From positions 8,427,001 to 8,491,000 of the forward strand of contig NZ_CP108529.1 of the NCBI RefSeq assembly GCF_036002945.1: a stretch of DNA of 64,000 bases, given 5' to 3'. This document shows positions 7,711-16,172 of this stretch, in pieces. Below the pieces are notes generated by a model. It searched no databases. It was not told the DNA's origin and saw nothing but the letters and a program-made list of their open reading frames with translations. Origin of the DNA: Streptomyces sp. NBC_01224. Lineage in GTDB: Bacteria; Actinomycetota; Actinomycetes; Streptomycetales; Streptomycetaceae. Made by a program: the position numbers and the translations under genes. The first letter of the stretch is position 1, and each line of letters opens with the position of its first letter.

Positions 7711-8976
7711 ATGTCCGATGCCGATCGTCACAAGCCGTTCGAAGACCGCACTCTGCTGGTCGTCTCGACCAACTACGCACCGGAGCTGACGGGCATCGGG
7801 CCGTACGCCGCGCAGCTCGCCGAGCACTGGGCTGCGTCCGGGGCCGAGACCCATGTACTGACCGGCATGCCGCACTACCCGTCCTGGCGCACCGAAGCGG
7901 AGTACCGGGGTGTGTGGCGGGTCGCCGAGAAGCGGGCCGGGGTCACCGTCCACCGGCGAAGACACTATGTGCCGCCGCGCCAGACTGCCCTGCGCAGAGC
8001 GGCGTTCGAGGCCACGGTGCTCGGGCACGGTCTGCTGTCGCCGCCCGTTTCGCGTCCGCCGGACGCGGTGATCTCCCAGATGCCGAGCCTTGCGGGCGGT
8101 GTCATCGGGGCCCGGCTGGCGGGCCGTCACCGAGTCCCGCACATACCGGTCGTGCAGGATCTGATGGGTGCCGCCGCCGCGCAGAGCGGTATCCGGGGCG
8201 GGGGCCGGGCGGCAGCCGTCGCCTCGGCGGCCGAACGTTACGCGTTGCGCGGCGCCGCCCTCGTCGGAGTCATCCACGAGAGTTTCGTCCCGCGTGTCAC
8301 CGAGTACGGCGTGGACCCGGGGCGTATCCGAATCGTTCCCAACTGGTCGCATGTGCAGGCGCCTTCGGCAGACCGTGCGGGGACCCGGGCACGACTCGGC
8401 TGGAGCGAGGGCACTCCCGTGGTCCTGCACTCGGGGAACATGGGACTCAAACAGGGCCTGGAGGTCCTGGTCGACGCGGCCCGGCTGGCACCGGAGATAC
8501 GTGTCGTGCTGATGGGGGACGGGAATCAGCGCGAGGCGCTGCTGGGGCGTGCGACAGGCCTGCGCAATCTCGACTTCCTGCCGCCGGCCGGCGCGGACGA
8601 GTTCACGGACATTCTCGCTGCCGCCGATGTGCTGGCGGTCACCCAGCGGGCATCCGTGCTCGACATGAGCGTCCCGTCCAAACTCACCTCGTACTTCGTC
8701 TCGGGCCGCCCCGTCGTCGCCTCGGTCGCCGACGGGGGAGGCACCGCCCAGGAGGTCCACCGGTCCGGCGCCGGGATCCTCGTCGCACCGGAGGATCCCG
8801 CCGCGCTGCTGTCAGCCGTACGCAAGCTCTTCGAAGCGCCGGCCGAGGCGGACCGGCTCGGCGCCAACGGACCGCAGTACGTCGCACGTCACCTGAGCCG
8901 AGAGGCGGGCCTGGCCCGCTTCGACGCACTGCTCACCGAGGCCCTCGCGGACGTACAAGGGAGAGAACGCCGATGA
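7711..8976 (+). CDS. GT4-family glycosyltransferase (WcaI-like)
   Basis: A 421-residue GT-B glycosyltransferase. It has the WcaI/WbuB-type N-terminus (NYAPELTGIGPYAAQLAEH), a GMPHYPSW motif, and the C-terminal nucleotide-sugar domain with LHSGNMGLKQGL and a DMSVPSKLTSYF acceptor segment in place of the usual EPFG. No membrane helix is visible, so it likely acts at the cytoplasmic membrane face on a polyprenyl-linked glycan. The ATG at 7711 lies after GGGGGGAAGG. Its stop overlaps the start of the Wzz-like gene (ATGA), so the two are translationally coupled. Confidence 0.88.
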   Translation: MSDADRHKPFEDRTLLVVSTNYAPELTGIGPYAAQLAEHWAASGAETHVLTGMPHYPSWRTEAEYRGVWRVAEKRAGVTVHRRRHYVPPRQTALRRAAFEATVLGHGLLSPPVSRPPDAVISQMPSLAGGVIGARLAGRHRVPHIPVVQDLMGAAAAQSGIRGGGRAAAVASAAERYALRGAALVGVIHESFVPRVTEYGVDPGRIRIVPNWSHVQAPSADRAGTRARLGWSEGTPVVLHSGNMGLKQGLEVLVDAARLAPEIRVVLMGDGNQREALLGRATGLRNLDFLPPAGADEFTDILAAADVLAVTQRASVLDMSVPSKLTSYFVSGRPVVASVADGGGTAQEVHRSGAGILVAPEDPAALLSAVRKLFEAPAEADRLGANGPQYVARHLSREAGLARFDALLTEALADVQGRERR

Positions 8977-10661
8977 CCCAGCCGATCCGCGCCCTGGAGG
9001 ACCAGGACGAACCCGCGCTGCTGAGGGATCAGTTCCGTCAGCTCCTGCGCTACCGCGCACTGCTCGCCGCCGGCGTGGTCCTCGGACTGCTCGGTGGCGG
9101 CTGGCTCGCCCTGAGCGGCGAGGAGAGCTACACATCGACGGGTGAGGTGGTCGTACGCTCCGCCGCCTCGGACCCTTTCGCCGCGGGCGCCTCCGCCGAC
9201 AAGGGCATCAACATCGGCTCCGAGCGGCAGACCGCCGTCAGCGACACCGTGGGCACCCTGGCCGTCGGCTCCCTGGCCAGGCAAGGCGACCGGGTGGAGG
9301 TCGGGACCCTGCTGTCCGGTCTCCAGGTCACCAACCCGCCGAACACCCTCGTGCTCCGCTTCTCCTACACCGGCCGCACCCCCGCGCTGGCGAAGGCGCG
9401 GGCCGAGGCGCTCGCCGACGCCTATCTGGAGATCCGCAGACAGCGCACCGAGGACAGCATCGCCAACATGGTCGACGGCTACCGCGCCCAGCTGAAGCCC
9501 CTCACCGAACAGCGCGATCAGCTGGCGGAGCAGGTCGGGACGAGCAACGACGTGACCAGCGCACGGGCCAACCTCGTGGTCTCGATCTCCGAACTGAGCA
9601 GGAAAATATCGGAGTTGCGGGCCCTGGACACCAATCCCGGCTATCTGACGAAGAAGCCCGTCGCGCCTACGGACCCCACCGGTGCGGGGCTGCCTCTGCT
9701 GCTCGGACTCGGTGGTGTCGTCGGGCTGGCGCTCGGACTGCTCCTTTCGTGGGTACGCCTGGTCTTCGACCCGGCCGTGCGCTCCACCCGGGAGCTGGTC
9801 CGTTCACTCGGCGCCCCGCTGCTCGGCACCCTGCCCAGGGAACGAGCATCCGCGGGCGCGCTGCTCGCCATCGGGCGGAGCGGGAGCCGGCTCGCCGAGG
9901 AGTACCGGGCGGTCGCCTTCCGGCTCGCCTACGACCCGTCGTTCGCCCAGCGCCGCAGAATCCTGGTCACGGCCCCGCGCGGGGACAACGTCGCGGCGGC
10001 CGCCGCCGCGGTCAACCTGGCCGCGGCCTTCGCCGAGATGGGACGTGACGTACTCCTGGTCGAGGCCGATCTGCGCACCCCCTCGCTGGCCGGGGACCTC
10101 GGCCCGGCCGTGCAGGGCGCCGGGCCGCGCTGGGCATCGGAGGGCGAACGGGCCTGGCCGTCGGACAGCCGGATGAATGTGGACGTACCCGGGTCTGGTG
10201 CCTTCACCCTGATAGCGGGCCGGCGCACGGACAACGTTCCGCGTGCCCTGACCTCCGCGCCCGTCGGACGGATCGTCGCCGAGGGCGACCGGCCGGGCGC
10301 CGTCGTCATCGTGCTGGCCCCGCCCGTGCTCTCGTACGCCGACGCCGTCGCACTGATCGACCGGGTGGAGGGTGTCGTGGTGGTCTGCGACCCGCGCGAG
10401 GTGCACCGAAGCGACCTGGAGCGGATCCGCGAGATCATCGGGGCGGCCGGAGGCTCCGTGCTCGGCGCTCTGCTGCACCCCGGCCGGAGCCGCTACGAGC
10501 GCCGGGCCCGCAAGAAGGCCGGTCGGCGCCGCGCGGGCGGCGGCCGGTCCGGATCCGCTACCAGCCGGGGCGACGGCGGCCGCGGCGGCCGGGGGCACAC
10601 CGGTGACCCGGCCGAGACGCTCGGTCTGCGCACCTTCGACTCCACCGCGGGACACAGATGA
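8973..10661 (+). CDS. Wzz-domain protein fused to a P-loop-degenerate BY-kinase-like domain
   Basis: A 562-residue polysaccharide co-polymerase that would set chain length with the Wzy-like polymerase. TM1 is at about 30-48 and TM2 at about 230-255, flanking an extracytoplasmic segment with helical QRTEDSIANMV and ISELSRKISELRAL regions. The cytoplasmic half resembles bacterial tyrosine kinases. LLVEADLRTP near 360 keeps Walker A-prime, but the Walker A position (TAPRGDNVAAAA, about 331) lacks GK[ST]. The Arg/Gly-rich tail has no tyrosine cluster, so it is probably not an active kinase. ATGA overlaps join it to both neighbours. Confidence 0.85.
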   Translation: MTQPIRALEDQDEPALLRDQFRQLLRYRALLAAGVVLGLLGGGWLALSGEESYTSTGEVVVRSAASDPFAAGASADKGINIGSERQTAVSDTVGTLAVGSLARQGDRVEVGTLLSGLQVTNPPNTLVLRFSYTGRTPALAKARAEALADAYLEIRRQRTEDSIANMVDGYRAQLKPLTEQRDQLAEQVGTSNDVTSARANLVVSISELSRKISELRALDTNPGYLTKKPVAPTDPTGAGLPLLLGLGGVVGLALGLLLSWVRLVFDPAVRSTRELVRSLGAPLLGTLPRERASAGALLAIGRSGSRLAEEYRAVAFRLAYDPSFAQRRRILVTAPRGDNVAAAAAAVNLAAAFAEMGRDVLLVEADLRTPSLAGDLGPAVQGAGPRWASEGERAWPSDSRMNVDVPGSGAFTLIAGRRTDNVPRALTSAPVGRIVAEGDRPGAVVIVLAPPVLSYADAVALIDRVEGVVVVCDPREVHRSDLERIREIIGAAGGSVLGALLHPGRSRYERRARKKAGRRRAGGGRSGSATSRGDGGRGGRGHTGDPAETLGLRTFDSTAGHR

Positions 10662-11902
10662 AGGCACGGACCGCGATCGTCTGCTCGGTCGCGGACCAGG
10701 GCGTGGCGGCGCTCACCAACATCCTGGTGCTGGTGGCCGCCGCCCGGCTCTCCACGGTGGCGGACTTCGCCCGCTTCTCGGCGGTCTACCTCGTCTTCAC
10801 CGTGCTGCTGGGGGTTTCCGGCGCCTACACCGGGCAGCCGCTCGTGCTGCTGCGGGGCGAGAGCGACGAGGTGCGAGGGGCGTGCCGGTCGTCGGTCGCC
10901 TTCACCCTGCTCACCGCGACCGCGCTCGGCGCCCTGCTCGCCACCGTCTGCCTGACGCTGCCGGGGGCCACCGCACGTGCCCTGATGATGCTGGGAATCG
11001 TCCTGCCGGTGGTCCTGGGGCAGGACACCATGCGTTACGCCTTCTCCACCCTGCACCTGCCGCACCTGGCGCTGGCGAGCGATGTGCTCAGACTGGTCTG
11101 TGTGCTGGGCGCGCTGGCCGTGCAGCCGTACGGTGCCCCGGCGGCACGGCTCGTCAGCGTCTGGGGGCTGTCCGCGCTACCCGCCCTTCTGCTGTCGGCC
11201 GCCCTGCTGCACCGCAGAACGGCCGGTACGACGCTGCGGCTCAAGATCCTGCTGCGGAGAGGGCATCTGGGACGGCGCTTCGTGGTGGAGTTCGGGGTGG
11301 GAAACGCCACCAGCCAGCTCTCCGTGCTCGGACTCGGCACGGTCGGCAACCCGCTCGTGGTGGGCGCACTGCGCGGTGCCACCACTCTCTTCGGGCCGCT
11401 GAACGTGCTGTTCACCTCGGCCACCGGCTTCGGCCCGCCACTGCTCGGGCGGCTCGCCCCCGAACGGCGCAGGGTACGCGCCACAGCGGTGCTCGCCGCG
11501 GTCCTGGCCGCCGCAGCCGCCGCCTGGGCCACCGCACTCGCCCTGCTGCCCGACGGAATCGGCCGCCATCTGCTCGGTGACACCTGGCCCACGGCCGTCG
11601 CCCTGCTTCCGGCGACGGGCAGTCAGTACGCGGCGATGGCCGTCGGCACCTGCGGGCTGCTGGCGCTCCGGATGCTCGACCCCCGTACCACCCTCTTCAT
11701 CCAGGTGGTCTTCTCGCTCGCCGCCGTTGCCTTTCTCACCGGCGGCTATGTGCTCGGCGGGGTGCCCGGCGCGGCCTGGGGCCTGTGCCTGGGATCCATC
11801 TGCAAGGCGGTGGCCACCTGGACCCGGGTGGCCCGGCTCAGGCGCCGCACCGCGGTGGAACAGGCGCCCGTCACTGCGAGCGCTGTCCGCTCCGGCTCCT
11901 GA
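10658..11902 (+). CDS. Wzx-like polysaccharide flippase
   Basis: A 414-residue, very hydrophobic protein with about 12 predicted helices and the MOP-superfamily pattern. Scattered basic loops (RRGHLGRRF, RLAPERRRVR) separate helix pairs, with a duplicated N/C half arrangement. By position (after Wzz, converging with Wzy) it should move polyprenyl-linked repeat units across the membrane. Its ATG overlaps the Wzz stop, and its last 32 bp overlap the 3' end of the polymerase gene on the other strand. Sequence conservation in this family is low, so the assignment rests on topology and context. Confidence 0.75.
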   Translation: MKARTAIVCSVADQGVAALTNILVLVAAARLSTVADFARFSAVYLVFTVLLGVSGAYTGQPLVLLRGESDEVRGACRSSVAFTLLTATALGALLATVCLTLPGATARALMMLGIVLPVVLGQDTMRYAFSTLHLPHLALASDVLRLVCVLGALAVQPYGAPAARLVSVWGLSALPALLLSAALLHRRTAGTTLRLKILLRRGHLGRRFVVEFGVGNATSQLSVLGLGTVGNPLVVGALRGATTLFGPLNVLFTSATGFGPPLLGRLAPERRRVRATAVLAAVLAAAAAAWATALALLPDGIGRHLLGDTWPTAVALLPATGSQYAAMAVGTCGLLALRMLDPRTTLFIQVVFSLAAVAFLTGGYVLGGVPGAAWGLCLGSICKAVATWTRVARLRRRTAVEQAPVTASAVRSGS

Positions 11903-13385
11903 AGCTTGTTATCAGCAGCAGACAGAGCGCCGCGATCGCCAGTTTCCCGACGGACTGCAGCAGCGGTCCGCGCAACAGAATGAAGGTGTACCCGGCGATC
12001 AGCGGCGCAGCGATGGCCAGAACACTGCCGGGGCCCGGGCCGTCCCGGGACACCGCCCGCGCGTAACGCCGGTCGGTGCGTGCGGCGACGTACCCGATCA
12101 GTGCGAGACCGCCGACCATGCCCGGAGCACCGAAGTCGACCCAGAGCTCGGTCCACAGCGGCGCCGACAGGTTGGTCATGTTCATTCCCATCCACTGGCC
12201 GACGCGGACCCCTGTGTCCTCCGGCTTGCCGCTCCACACCGACCGGGGCACGAAGAAGAGGGCGGAGCCCGCCAGCTGACGTCCATAGGTGTGGCCGCGG
12301 GTGTCGACCCAGGTAATGGTGTTGGCGAACATCACCGTCTGGTCGTAGTCCTTGGTGGCCAGCGGCTCGAAGACCGACGACGAATCCACCGGCCGGTACC
12401 CGGCACTGTCGTAGCGGAACCGGTCCGCGTACGGGAACAGCACCAGCGCCCCGACCACCCCCATGGCCAGCACCGACCGGTACATCGCCGCGCTGCTCGG
12501 GAACGCGGTGAACAGGAGCGAGACCAGTACGGTCAGGAACCAGTAACGGGCATTGGATATCGGGTTGTTGACGACGGTGTTGAGGATCAGCAGCCCGCAC
12601 CAGACCAGAACCGTCGAGGGGGAACGCCGGGCCCTGTGGGAGGTCACCAGGCGGCGGGTGTAGAAGAGCAGCCCCAGCAGTGCGGGTACCGTACCGAAGC
12701 CCTTGAGGAAGGCCGATCCCACGTTGGACTGGCTCGACGCAACCCCGCTGACCGCGACCGAGGCGCTGATCTCCTGGCGGCTGGTGAAGAAGATCGCGGG
12801 CCCGCCGAGCTTCAGGACGTAGTAGCCGCTCGCCGCGAAGGCCAGCACCACCAGCAGCCTGAGCCGCATCCGGTGCGCGGTGGCCGGACCGCTTCCGGAG
12901 CGTGCGGTGGCCCGGCGGCGCAGCGGACGCCGGGACGCCAGCAGCGCCCCGAGGTCGAACGCGGCGCACCCCACCAGGATCAGCGCGATGGCCGTCATCA
13001 GATCCGACCGCGGTCCCACCATCGGGGTGGGGGTCTGCCCGATGACCGCCTGCGCGAACGGTGCCACCCCCATCGCGATGTACACGAACATCCAGAACAC
13101 GCCCTGCAGCAGACGCCGCCGCGTGGACAGAATCATCGTGGCGAGCCGCGCTCCCGCGTAACACGTCAGCACCAGCTGCAGCCAGTACGCGGTGTCCCGG
13201 ACGCCCGCCCCCGGCTGCGCGGCGATCACCGCAGGCAGGAAGCAGACCAGTCCGAGGATGAGAGGCACGGCCAGGGCCCGCGACAGCATCGCCCACGACA
13301 TGGGCTTCGCCGGCGGCTGGACCGGGTCTCGCGCCCCGTGCTCCGGTACGGGTGCGGACGGCGCCGCCTCGTGCACGGACGTCAT
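11871..13385 (-). CDS. Wzy-like polysaccharide polymerase
   Basis: A 504-residue multispanning protein (roughly 12 helices) with a long Pro/Ala-rich N-terminal tail. Between late helices a large extracytoplasmic loop contains RFRYDSAGYRP, ITWVDTRGHTYG and an FVPRSVWSGKPEDTG segment, typical of O-antigen-polymerase-like proteins. It would join repeat units outside the membrane. ATG 13385 has GGGGAA just upstream; a GTG at 13415 would add ten residues. It lies on the opposite strand to its functional partners, with its 3' end overlapping the flippase gene. Confidence 0.78.
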   Translation of the reverse strand: MTSVHEAAPSAPVPEHGARDPVQPPAKPMSWAMLSRALAVPLILGLVCFLPAVIAAQPGAGVRDTAYWLQLVLTCYAGARLATMILSTRRRLLQGVFWMFVYIAMGVAPFAQAVIGQTPTPMVGPRSDLMTAIALILVGCAAFDLGALLASRRPLRRRATARSGSGPATAHRMRLRLLVVLAFAASGYYVLKLGGPAIFFTSRQEISASVAVSGVASSQSNVGSAFLKGFGTVPALLGLLFYTRRLVTSHRARRSPSTVLVWCGLLILNTVVNNPISNARYWFLTVLVSLLFTAFPSSAAMYRSVLAMGVVGALVLFPYADRFRYDSAGYRPVDSSSVFEPLATKDYDQTVMFANTITWVDTRGHTYGRQLAGSALFFVPRSVWSGKPEDTGVRVGQWMGMNMTNLSAPLWTELWVDFGAPGMVGGLALIGYVAARTDRRYARAVSRDGPGPGSVLAIAAPLIAGYTFILLRGPLLQSVGKLAIAALCLLLITSFRSRSGQRSQ

Positions 13386-13490
13386 CTGTTCCCCGTTCCG
13401 TGGACCTGTGAACACTCTAACGAATCAACCCACTTGGGGGGTTTGGATGACTAGTCTGTAAAAGGTCGGCCGAGGTTGAGGGGAACCCTG

Positions 13491-14681
13491 GTGAAGATCC
13501 TGCACGTCGTCACACTGCACACCCCGGACCATGCGTTCGGCGGCCCGACAAGGGTGGCGCTCAACCTGTCGAAGGTCCAGCGGGCCGGGGGCGACGACGC
13601 CCGCATCATGGCACTGGGCGACGGCTTCGAAGGCCGACTGCCGCGCGAGGTCGAGGGAGTACCGGTCCATCTCTTCCAGGCCCGCCATCTGCTCCCCATG
13701 TTCGAGGTCAGCGGGATCACCTCCGGTGCGCTCCTGCTCGCCGCCCGGCGAATGATGCGCGGTGCCGATCTCGTCCATGTCCATCTGATGCGCGACCTGG
13801 TGACGCTGCCGGCTGCGCTGCTCGCCCTGGCCTCCCGCACACCCCTGGTCGTCCAGACCCACGGCATGGTGGACCCGACCGAGAAGCGGGTTGCCCAGCT
13901 GACCGATCTGCTGGGGGTACGCAAGGTGCTCCGCGACGCCGACGCCGTGCTGCACCTGACCGAGAGGGAACGCCTCGATGTGAACGCCGTTGCCGCACCG
14001 GTGCCGTTGACCCGCACCGTACGGCTGGTCAACGGCGTACGGCCGCAGGAGCTGGGGCCGGCCCGGGAGCCGGGGCGGCCGCCGACGGTCCTCTTCCTGG
14101 CTCGGATCCAGGAGCGCAAACGCCCCGAGGACTTCGTCGCCGCGATGCCCGCAGTCCTGGCCGAGCATCCCGACGCCCGGTTCGTGCTGGCCGGCCCCGA
14201 CACCGGAGCGCTGCCCGCAACCCTCGAACTCGCCCACAAACTGGGGGTGATGGACTCACTCGACCATGTGGGAGCGCTCGACCACGAAGAGGTCCTGGCT
14301 GCGGGGCGGCGGGCCGATGTGTACGTACTGCCGTCGATCGAGGAACCCCTGGGCGTATCGGTCCTCGAAGCGATGTCGGTCGGCACCCCCGTGGTCATCA
14401 CCCGCACCTGTGGCCTCGGTCTCGATGTGGCGAAGGCCGGGGCGGGCCGGGTGATCGACAGCAGGGTCGGCGAGGACGGGAAGAACGCGGCCAAGGTCGC
14501 AGGGGCGATTCTGGAACTCCTGGAGCCCGAGGCCAACGCCCGTGCCGGAAAGGCTGCTTGGAACCTGGTCAATGAGCACTTCACCATCGACGTCGTGACC
14601 CGGACCCTCCGGCGGACCTACGAGGACGTGGTCCGCCGGAAGGGCCACCGGGTCAAACGGTCTTCCCCTCACGGGACTTGA
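13491..14681 (+). CDS. GT4-family glycosyltransferase
   Basis: A 396-residue GT-B enzyme. The N-terminal domain has FGGPTRVALNLSKVQRAGGD and VHVHLMRD. The C-terminal domain has FLARIQERKRPEDF and the E-x7-E acceptor-type motif (PSIEEPLGVSVLEAMSVGTP) that binds the nucleotide sugar. The donor cannot be read from sequence; GDP-fucose or GDP-mannose is plausible from the cluster's gmd and fcl. The GTG at 13491 follows GAGGGGAA by five nt. The 3' end overlaps the convergent GT2 gene by 29 bp. Confidence 0.88.
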   Translation: MKILHVVTLHTPDHAFGGPTRVALNLSKVQRAGGDDARIMALGDGFEGRLPREVEGVPVHLFQARHLLPMFEVSGITSGALLLAARRMMRGADLVHVHLMRDLVTLPAALLALASRTPLVVQTHGMVDPTEKRVAQLTDLLGVRKVLRDADAVLHLTERERLDVNAVAAPVPLTRTVRLVNGVRPQELGPAREPGRPPTVLFLARIQERKRPEDFVAAMPAVLAEHPDARFVLAGPDTGALPATLELAHKLGVMDSLDHVGALDHEEVLAAGRRADVYVLPSIEEPLGVSVLEAMSVGTPVVITRTCGLGLDVAKAGAGRVIDSRVGEDGKNAAKVAGAILELLEPEANARAGKAAWNLVNEHFTIDVVTRTLRRTYEDVVRRKGHRVKRSSPHGT

Positions 14682-15480
14682 GCGCGATCTGCCAGCGGTA
14701 GAAGCTCATCGCCAGCGCGAAGTCGAAGCCCGCCCGCCCGTCGAGGAACCCCCGCCGGTACACATACATGTACGCGAAGGACACCAAAGGCTTGAAGGGC
14801 GCCTTGTGGAACAGTTGCCCCTGGCGCGACTTCACCCTCCGCACCTGCTCCTTGACCTCGGGGTGGTGCTCCAGCCACGCCTCCCAGTCCGAGTACCGGT
14901 TGTGCCGCTCGAACCAGGCGGTGACCGGGTCGAGGTCCTGGTGCTCGATGGGATTGCGGAGCGAGCCGGCCGACTCGGCGACCGGCTGGTAGTGGCCCTC
15001 GACCTCGCCGATGCCCGGCGCTTCGAGATCCCCGACCTCCGGGTACCGGCAGCGGGTGCGGTCGGTCAGTGACCGCTTGCGGATGGTGTAGCCGTGCCGC
15101 AGCCGCCTCCCGGAGAACCAGTAACCCAGTGGTATGTCGTACGCCGCGGGCTTCGGCGCACCGGGATCGGCGAAGATACTCCGCAGTTCGGCCAGCAGAC
15201 CAGGACTGAGCCGCTCGTCCCCGTCGAGCAGCAGAATCCAGTCCAGGTCCGTGCGGACATGGTCCAGGCACCACTGCTTCTTGCGCGGATGACCGCCGTC
15301 CCAGGTGTACGTGATCACCTCGGCCCCGCACTCCTCGGCGATCTTCGCCGTGTCGTCCGTACTGTGCGAGTCGACGACGACGACCGCCTCGAAGTGGCCG
15401 AGCACCGACTTCACCGCCTCGGCGATGTTCAGCCCCTCGTTCTTCGTGGGGATCGCCACGGCTATCGGCAGCTTGCTCAT
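14653..15480 (-). CDS. GT2-family glycosyltransferase (WaaE/KdtX-like)
   Basis: A 275-residue GT-A enzyme. It shows IPTKNEGLNIAEAVKSV, the divalent-metal DGDE motif (about residue 84), and a WaaE-like C-terminal half with HNRYSDWEAW and FLDGRAGF. These place it with lipopolysaccharide-core-type GT2 proteins that act on a membrane acceptor. It is the last of five reverse-strand genes that run from gmd with ATGA-type overlaps, so it is likely made together with them. Confidence 0.87.
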   Translation of the reverse strand: MSKLPIAVAIPTKNEGLNIAEAVKSVLGHFEAVVVVDSHSTDDTAKIAEECGAEVITYTWDGGHPRKKQWCLDHVRTDLDWILLLDGDERLSPGLLAELRSIFADPGAPKPAAYDIPLGYWFSGRRLRHGYTIRKRSLTDRTRCRYPEVGDLEAPGIGEVEGHYQPVAESAGSLRNPIEHQDLDPVTAWFERHNRYSDWEAWLEHHPEVKEQVRRVKSRQGQLFHKAPFKPLVSFAYMYVYRRGFLDGRAGFDFALAMSFYRWQIALKSREGKTV

Positions 15481-16172
15481 CCATGGTCTCCTTCGGGCAG
15501 CCAGGCGTAGCAGCCTGTGGAGGTGAAGGCGCGGGCCGCCTTCGGGATGGTGATCTCGGCCCGCTTCCCGGAGGCGGAGGAGCCCGACACCAGGTTCTTG
15601 CCGTTCGCTCCGGTGATCTGCCAGGTGCAGTTCTCGGTGGGAGTGACGTCGTGGTAGCGGCCGGACCGGATCTGCTCGTCCTTGTACGTGCCGTCCGCGT
15701 ACCCCCGCGAGGCCTCCCGCACCAGCTCTTCGTGCTGGGTGCAGAGGTGCTCGACGGCGGGTTCCGCATCGGCGATCTCGCCCGTCACGATCGCGCCGAC
15801 CGCCGTGTCCCGGTCGACCTTCACGAGGTACGTCAGCTTGTCGCAGGTCTCCTGACCGGTCTGGAGCACGGCCGCCGGGTCCATGCCCTTGGGCACACGG
15901 TTGACCAGATACTCTTTCTGGTTCTTGTTGAACGAGCCCGTGGCCGGGGTGAGTTCATCGGTGGGCAGCTTCGGTGGCTCGCTCGTCCGCGGAGCCGAAG
16001 GGCCACTGGGTGAGGTGGCGCCGGGACCTGCCGAGGGCGCCGTGACGGGGGTCCGGGTGGCCGATGGCCTTTCATCGCTCGCCGCCTCGTGCCCGTCGGA
16101 GGACGAGCCGCAGGCGGCCAGCGCCGCCGTCAGTACGACGACGGCGGCGCCGGCCGGGAACGGGTACCTCAT
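15477..16172 (-). CDS. Secreted lipoprotein of unknown function in the polysaccharide operon
   Basis: A 231-residue protein with a signal peptide ending in the lipobox LAAC (Cys about 21), then a Ser/Pro/Thr-rich spacer (to about 75) and a folded domain with three cysteines (ETCDKL, EHLCTQHEE, ENCTWQI). The C-terminal part (YHDVTPTENCTWQITGANG...) resembles small beta-domains found in other actinobacterial lipoproteins, but I cannot name a family. It is coupled to the LamG protein upstream and the GT2 downstream. It may help tether or organise the glycan at the cell surface (inference from context). Confidence 0.75.
   Translation of the reverse strand: MRYPFPAGAAVVVLTAALAACGSSSDGHEAASDERPSATRTPVTAPSAGPGATSPSGPSAPRTSEPPKLPTDELTPATGSFNKNQKEYLVNRVPKGMDPAAVLQTGQETCDKLTYLVKVDRDTAVGAIVTGEIADAEPAVEHLCTQHEELVREASRGYADGTYKDEQIRSGRYHDVTPTENCTWQITGANGKNLVSGSSASGKRAEITIPKAARAFTSTGCYAWLPEGDHG

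Noticed and set aside
7614..8970. Forward frame continuous with the Wzz-like gene over the glycosyltransferase gene
   Set aside because: Arg/Gly-rich shadow of the real glycosyltransferase in another frame; the true start with an ATGA overlap is at 8973.
11746..13296. 516-codon reverse frame over the polymerase gene
   Set aside because: Other-frame shadow of the Wzy-like gene; composition is Arg/Gly-rich with no hydrophobic helices.
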